DNA of 64,000 nt. It comes from Micrococcales bacterium KH10. Lineage in GTDB: Bacteria > Actinomycetota > Actinomycetes > Actinomycetales > Cellulomonadaceae. Position numbers and translations under genes: made by a program. Every line of letters starts with the position of its first letter. Position 1 is the first letter of the stretch. Below are positions 60,033-64,000 of the stretch, piece after piece. The notes under the pieces were generated by a model. The model was not told the origin of the DNA. It saw only the letters and a program-made list of their open reading frames with translations, and ran no database searches. The stretch is taken from assembly GCA_900188465.1 (NCBI GenBank), contig FZPE01000001.1, forward strand, positions 248,001-312,000, written 5' to 3'.

Positions 60033-61798
60033 CGTTGTTCCTCCGAGTTTTCACTGTCGAGCTCAATGTCAGGGGCGGATTCTTGCCGACCTCGCAAGTC
60101 CGCTTGACCCACGACATGAGCCAACGGGCTCTCATGCAATGTCTGCACGTCGAGCGCAGATAACTTCGGATAGTGCGCGTCCAGTGCGGGGCGCTCGGAG
60201 CGGATCCGCGGTAGCGCGTGGAAGTTGTGACGCGGCGGGGGGCAAGTCGTAGCCCATTCAAGTGAAGCACCGAAGCCCCAGGGATCGTCTACACCGACCA
60301 AAGGCGCCTTGCGCCAGGTGATGTACACGTTCCACAAGAACGGCAGCACCGAAGTTGCCAGGATGATCGATCCTACCGTTGAGATCTGGTTCATCAGCGT
60401 GAAACCGTCAGATTGCAGGTAGTCCGCGTAACGACGTGGCATTCCGATGACACCGAGCCAGTGCTGGATCAGGAACGTGAGGTGAAAACCGATGAAGGTC
60501 AGCCAGAAGTGCAGATGGCCGAGTTTCTCGTTCATCATCCGGCCGGTGAACTTCGGCCACCAGAAGTAGAACCCTGCGAACATCGCGAACGTCACGGTAC
60601 CGAAGATCACGTAGTGGAAGTGAGCGACCACGAAGTACGAGTCAGAGACGTGGAAGTCCAGCACCGGGGTGGATAGGATGACACCGGTCAGACCCCCGAA
60701 GAGGAAGGTCACCAAGAAGCCGAGCGACCACACCATCGGCGTTTGGAAACTGAGTTTTCCGCGCCACATGGTTCCGACCCAGTTGAAAAACTTCACTCCG
60801 GTTGGCACTGCGATAAGCATCGTCATGAAGGCGAAGAACGGCAATAGCACCGCTCCGGTCACATACATATGGTGCGCCCAAACAGTGACCGACAATGCAG
60901 CGATGGCAATCGTTGCATAGACGATCCCCTTGTAGCCGAAAATCGGCTTCCGGCTAAAGACTGGAAAGACCTCTGAGACTATGCCGAAGAAAGGCAGCGC
61001 AATAATGTAAACCTCGGGGTGTCCGAAGAACCAGAACAGGTGTTGCCACAGAATAGCGCCACCGTTTTCTGGGTTGAACACCTGCGCATCAAGGATGCGG
61101 TCAGCACCCAAGGCGAAGAGTGCGGCAGCCAGCGGCGGGAACGCCATCAGAATCAGCATGGACGTGATCAGCGAGTTCCAGGTGAAGATCGGCATCCGGA
61201 ACATCGTCATACCCGGGGCACGCATCGTCAGGATGGTGGTGATGAAGTTCACCGCGCCCAGAATCGTTCCGAAACCACCCAGAGCCAGTCCCATCACCCA
61301 GAGGTCTCCGCCGAGACCCGGGCTGAACGTTGAACTTGACAGCGGCGCATAGGCGAACCAGCCGAATGAGGCGGCACCGTCACGGGTGAAGAAGCCTGCC
61401 ACCGCGATCAGACCGCCGAACAGGTAGAGCCAGTAGGCGAACATGTTCAGACGAGGGAAGGCGACATCCGGTGCGCCGATCTGCAATGGCACCAGCACGT
61501 TGGCAAAACCCGCGAACAGCGGTGTCGCAAAGAGCAGCAGCATGATCGTGCCGTGCATGGTGAACAGCTGGTTGTACTGTTCCGCGCTCTGCACGAACTG
61601 CAGACCTGGTTCGAATAGCTCCGCACGAATCACCAGCGCCATCACGCCGCCGATGCAGAAGAAGATGAACGAGGTGATCAGGTACATGTACCCGATGGTC
61701 TTGTGGTCAGTGGAGGTGATCCACTTGATGACTGTTCGTCCGCGATTTGCCTTACCAGGGGCGAGACCAGGAACCGTATCCATACTTACCGTGCTCAT
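60029..61798 (-). CDS. ctaD: Cytochrome c oxidase subunit I
   Basis: 589 residues with 12 or so transmembrane helices. '[23 protein letters not shown]' contains the CuB His and the cross-linked Tyr. The heme a and a3 ligand region '[22 protein letters not shown]' is also present. It reduces oxygen to water and pumps protons. The N-terminus '[14 protein letters not shown]' is typical. A soluble C-terminal extension of about 40 residues follows. The start overlaps the ctaC stop by four bases. Confidence 0.96.
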   Translation of the reverse strand: MSTVSMDTVPGLAPGKANRGRTVIKWITSTDHKTIGYMYLITSFIFFCIGGVMALVIRAELFEPGLQFVQSAEQYNQLFTMHGTIMLLLFATPLFAGFANVLVPLQIGAPDVAFPRLNMFAYWLYLFGGLIAVAGFFTRDGAASFGWFAYAPLSSSTFSPGLGGDLWVMGLALGGFGTILGAVNFITTILTMRAPGMTMFRMPIFTWNSLITSMLILMAFPPLAAALFALGADRILDAQVFNPENGGAILWQHLFWFFGHPEVYIIALPFFGIVSEVFPVFSRKPIFGYKGIVYATIAIAALSVTVWAHHMYVTGAVLLPFFAFMTMLIAVPTGVKFFNWVGTMWRGKLSFQTPMVWSLGFLVTFLFGGLTGVILSTPVLDFHVSDSYFVVAHFHYVIFGTVTFAMFAGFYFWWPKFTGRMMNEKLGHLHFWLTFIGFHLTFLIQHWLGVIGMPRRYADYLQSDGFTLMNQISTVGSIILATSVLPFLWNVYITWRKAPLVGVDDPWGFGASLEWATTCPPPRHNFHALPRIRSERPALDAHYPKLSALDVQTLHESPLAHVVGQADLRGRQESAPDIELDSENSEEQR

Positions 61799-62793
61799 GA
61801 ATGCGCCTCCGTTGCTGCTTTCTTACCGCCGTCTTGCAATCGGTTCAGGTCCAATCCGAGACGCCCGCCAGATTCGGCGCGCTGTTCCTCGGCCCACTGC
61901 TCATATTCTTCGGCGGTGACGACCTCAACGTTGAAGAGCATTCCGGAGTGTCGCTCACCGCAGAGCTCGGCGCATTTTCCGGCGTAAATGCCCAGGCGAG
62001 TGGGCGTGATCTGCCAGGTGTTCGCTCGTCCCGGAACCATATCCATCTTGTCGAGGAAGGCCGGGATCCAGAAGGAGTGAATGACGTCACGCGAGTAGAT
62101 GTTGAACTGGACCGTCTTGTCCACAGGCAGGACCAAGGTCGGCAAGGTCTCATCGGTGCCGGGCACGACATCGCCCGCAGCGTCACGCAACGGCTGATCC
62201 AGTGCACCGACATTATCGACCTGCAGACCGGACACGTAGAAGTCGCCCGTGACCACCTCGTCAGCGTTCATCGCAGCGGGGCCTTCCGAGTCAGACAGGT
62301 AGTTGAAATCCCAGCTCCATTGCTTGCCGATGACTTCGACGGTCAAATCGGGAATGGCTGAAACATCGCGGATCTCCGCTTGGTCGCGAACGGTGAAGTA
62401 GTACAGGCCACCGATCATGATCAGCGGCACGATGACGTACATGATCTCCAGCGGGACATGGTAGCGCGTCTGAACAGGCAACTTGTTGTCGCCCTTGCGC
62501 TTGCGATACGCCACGATGACGTAGATCGTCAGGCCCCAGACGATGATGCCGACAGTCAGCGCGGCGATCCATGAGCCCACCCATAGGTTGGTGATTCGCT
62601 CCGTCTGGTTGGTTGCCTGTCCATCTTCATAGCCGGGTAGGTAGCCACGTTGTTCGGCAGCAGAGCAGCCGGATATAACGAGCAGGCCAACCGCGGCAAT
62701 CATGCCGACGATCGACCTACGCCACCGCCTAGGGGAAGCTGTGTGCGCGTGCAAGGGAGGGCCTTTCACTCTCTGGTCGCCCCGTGTCGACAA
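61795..62793 (-). CDS. ctaC: Cytochrome c oxidase subunit II, lipoprotein type
   Basis: 332 residues. The N-terminus has a basic region, a hydrophobic stretch and a lipobox 'LVISGC', so it is a lipoprotein. Two transmembrane helices follow ('[22 protein letters not shown]' and '[23 protein letters not shown]'). The CuA domain has '[13 protein letters not shown]' and the ligand motif '[12 protein letters not shown]' (about 272-283). It accepts electrons from the QcrC heme and passes them to subunit I. It is divergent from the class V aminotransferase gene over 160 bases. Confidence 0.95.
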   Translation of the reverse strand: MSTRGDQRVKGPPLHAHTASPRRWRRSIVGMIAAVGLLVISGCSAAEQRGYLPGYEDGQATNQTERITNLWVGSWIAALTVGIIVWGLTIYVIVAYRKRKGDNKLPVQTRYHVPLEIMYVIVPLIMIGGLYYFTVRDQAEIRDVSAIPDLTVEVIGKQWSWDFNYLSDSEGPAAMNADEVVTGDFYVSGLQVDNVGALDQPLRDAAGDVVPGTDETLPTLVLPVDKTVQFNIYSRDVIHSFWIPAFLDKMDMVPGRANTWQITPTRLGIYAGKCAELCGERHSGMLFNVEVVTAEEYEQWAEEQRAESGGRLGLDLNRLQDGGKKAATEAHS

Positions 62794-62953
62794 GACACAC
62801 GAGACGGGACCTTCGTCCTCATTACTACAGAGCCTATCGCGACTTAGGCCTCACCTTGCGCACCACACACGTCGATATCGGCCCTAATCACGACAGGAAC
62901 GGACGAATCCGACACCTTCACTACACATGCGCATGCACTGTCACGAAGATTCA

Positions 62954-64000
62954 ATGATGAACGGACCCGCTAGGCACGATACGGTCAGTGTTGTGCCTTA
63001 CCTCGACGCAACATCAGCAGCCCGCCCTCGCGCCGCGGCACTGACCGGACTCGGCCGCTCCGTGCAGAGTTTCTGGGCAGATCCGCACCATGATCATGAG
63101 TTCGGACGTAGATCGGCAGGCGGACTGGATGCGGCGCGCGAGGTCGTCGCCAAGTATGTCGGCGCTCGTACCCAGGATGTCATCGTGACATCTTCATTGA
63201 CGCAAGCCATCGACCTCGCCGTGCAGGGAATGGCGGCGGCGCGGCGCCGCGCCGCCGGAGACACGTTCATCGGCAGTGCGATAGCTCGCACCAGTGTCCT
63301 ACACGCCCTGGAACACTGTGGCAAGCCCGCCTTGGTCAGCGCTGACAGTTCCGGGTGTTTGGAGGCGGACGAGTTCTCCGAGACCTTTGCCGCGCACGAC
63401 AAAGTAGCGCTCGTCGCAGCCGAGGTGGCAAACGTGGAGATCGGAACCATCCAGCCCATTGATCCGGTTCTGACCGCTGCTGCGGAAGCAGGGGTGCCGG
63501 TGCTGCTTGATGGATCTGTAGCACTGACTCGCACGCCGTTACCGGAGCATTGGGATGCGCTCGTCCTCGATGCCGGGGAATGGGGTTGCGGGTTTCCCCT
63601 AGGTTTCCTGGTCACCGGTCCACGCCTGCGATTGCGCCCGACCTGGCCGCAGGATCAAGATGCTTGGTTCCCAGGCGGCATCTCCCCGGTATGGGCCTTC
63701 ACTGCCGCGGTTGCGCTGGAAGACGCGATCAGCAATGCCGAGGCCGAACATGCCCGACAACGAGATCTCACCGATCAGTTGCGCCGTGAGCTGGCTGCCA
63801 AAGAACAGATCACCGTCTTGGGCAACGAGGCGAAGCGGCTCCCCCACATCGTGTCGTTGGCCGTTCACGGTTGCGACGGAGAAGCACTGGCAAGAGCGCT
63901 CGGCAGGCGGGGGTATGCCGTGGGCACAGGGTCTGCGTGCAGTTCCAGCACAATCGAGCCGAACCATGTGCTGCGGGCCATGGGCGTCGATTTCGACGGG
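62954..64000 (+). CDS. Aminotransferase class V / cysteine desulfurase-like protein, 3' partial
   Basis: 349 residues visible, open to the window end; starts at one of two adjacent ATGs (62954, 62957). The PLP-fold pattern is clear: 'PYLDATSAARPRAAAL', 'VIVTSSLTQAIDLAVQG', 'VALVAAEVANVEIGTIQPI', 'VPVLLDGSVAL' (Asp kept), and the Cys loop 'TGSACSSSTIEPNHVLRAMG'. The lysine that forms the PLP imine (usually S-x-H-K) is replaced: the position reads 'LDAGEWGCGFPLG' (about 203-215), with Glu in place of Lys and Gly in place of His. It may be inactive as a desulfurase, or be a scaffold or a divergent enzyme. C-terminus is outside the window. Confidence 0.78.
   Translation, partial: MMNGPARHDTVSVVPYLDATSAARPRAAALTGLGRSVQSFWADPHHDHEFGRRSAGGLDAAREVVAKYVGARTQDVIVTSSLTQAIDLAVQGMAAARRRAAGDTFIGSAIARTSVLHALEHCGKPALVSADSSGCLEADEFSETFAAHDKVALVAAEVANVEIGTIQPIDPVLTAAAEAGVPVLLDGSVALTRTPLPEHWDALVLDAGEWGCGFPLGFLVTGPRLRLRPTWPQDQDAWFPGGISPVWAFTAAVALEDAISNAEAEHARQRDLTDQLRRELAAKEQITVLGNEAKRLPHIVSLAVHGCDGEALARALGRRGYAVGTGSACSSSTIEPNHVLRAMGVDFDG

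Overview
The window looks like a chromosome segment from an actinomycete (Actinomycetota) of moderately high GC. Supporting this are a GlgM/GlgC pair, fabG next to an InhA-type fabI, a class II DAHP synthase, an imuA-imuB-dnaE2 mutasome, a long Lys/Ala-rich sigma-A, a PASTA kinase next to an Rv2175c-like protein, and a bcc-aa3 respiratory locus with a diheme QcrC. The gene order idsA / Rv2175c-like / pknL / aroG ... plsC / fadD15 ... trpD / ctaE / qcrCAB matches the Rv2173-Rv2196 stretch of Mycobacterium tuberculosis. A parE-type topoisomerase subunit and the lack of neighbouring mycolate genes argue against Mycobacterium itself. Genus cannot be resolved from this sequence.

Positions 1 to about 14.9 kb are the right part of a siphovirus-type prophage. 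The left edge starts inside a head-tail connector gene. After it come head closure, neck and tail terminator proteins, a major tail protein with an N-terminal IPT/TIG domain, a tail chaperone pair joined by a probable -1 ribosomal frameshift, a 1385-residue tape measure protein, a distal tail protein, a 951-residue tail tip/fibre protein and small proteins. The lysis cassette holds a DUF2746-like protein, an M15-type endolysin, a 69-residue protein resembling the Acb2/Tad1 cyclic-nucleotide sponges, and an r1t-type holin. Beyond a bidirectional terminator is a mostly minus-strand cassette with two HTH proteins and two well-formed promoter/operator sites, probably lysogeny control. A cluster of short repeats and a tRNA-Leu(GAG) mark the edge. 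No integrase is visible.

15.2-21.9 kb is a compact SOS operon on the minus strand: LexA-type box, imuA, imuB, dnaE2 and, 41 bases later, a DapA-fold protein lacking the usual catalytic residues. 22-27.9 kb holds a PEBP protein, a YbaK-type editing protein, a GNAT acetyltransferase, a TrmH-type methyltransferase, a GntR regulator next to deletion remnants of a PTS/aldolase locus, and an NfeD/SPFH pair. 28-36 kb holds an ABC ATPase, divergent glgM and glgC, serB, the fabG-fabI-sixA operon, a DUF3099 protein, a small Cys-containing protein and surf1. 36-45.5 kb holds parE, a small zinc-ribbon protein, sigA, a DUF4192 protein, a polyprenyl diphosphate synthase, an Rv2175c-like protein and a PASTA kinase.

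45.6-64 kb holds aroG and a PPi-type pfk, plsC, a membrane protein, fadD15, a DEDDh exonuclease/GIY-YIG protein, trpD, then the respiratory cluster ctaE-qcrC-qcrA-qcrB, sodA, and ctaC-ctaD-ctaF on the opposite strand. The window ends inside an aminotransferase class V gene whose usual PLP lysine appears to be missing.

The observations most worth follow-up are the Acb2/Tad1-like gene in the lysis cassette, the prophage right-end regulatory cassette with its repeat cluster, the residue-depleted DapA-fold gene attached to the mutasome operon, the GntR/PTS/aldolase deletion scar, and the lysine-less cysteine-desulfurase-like protein.
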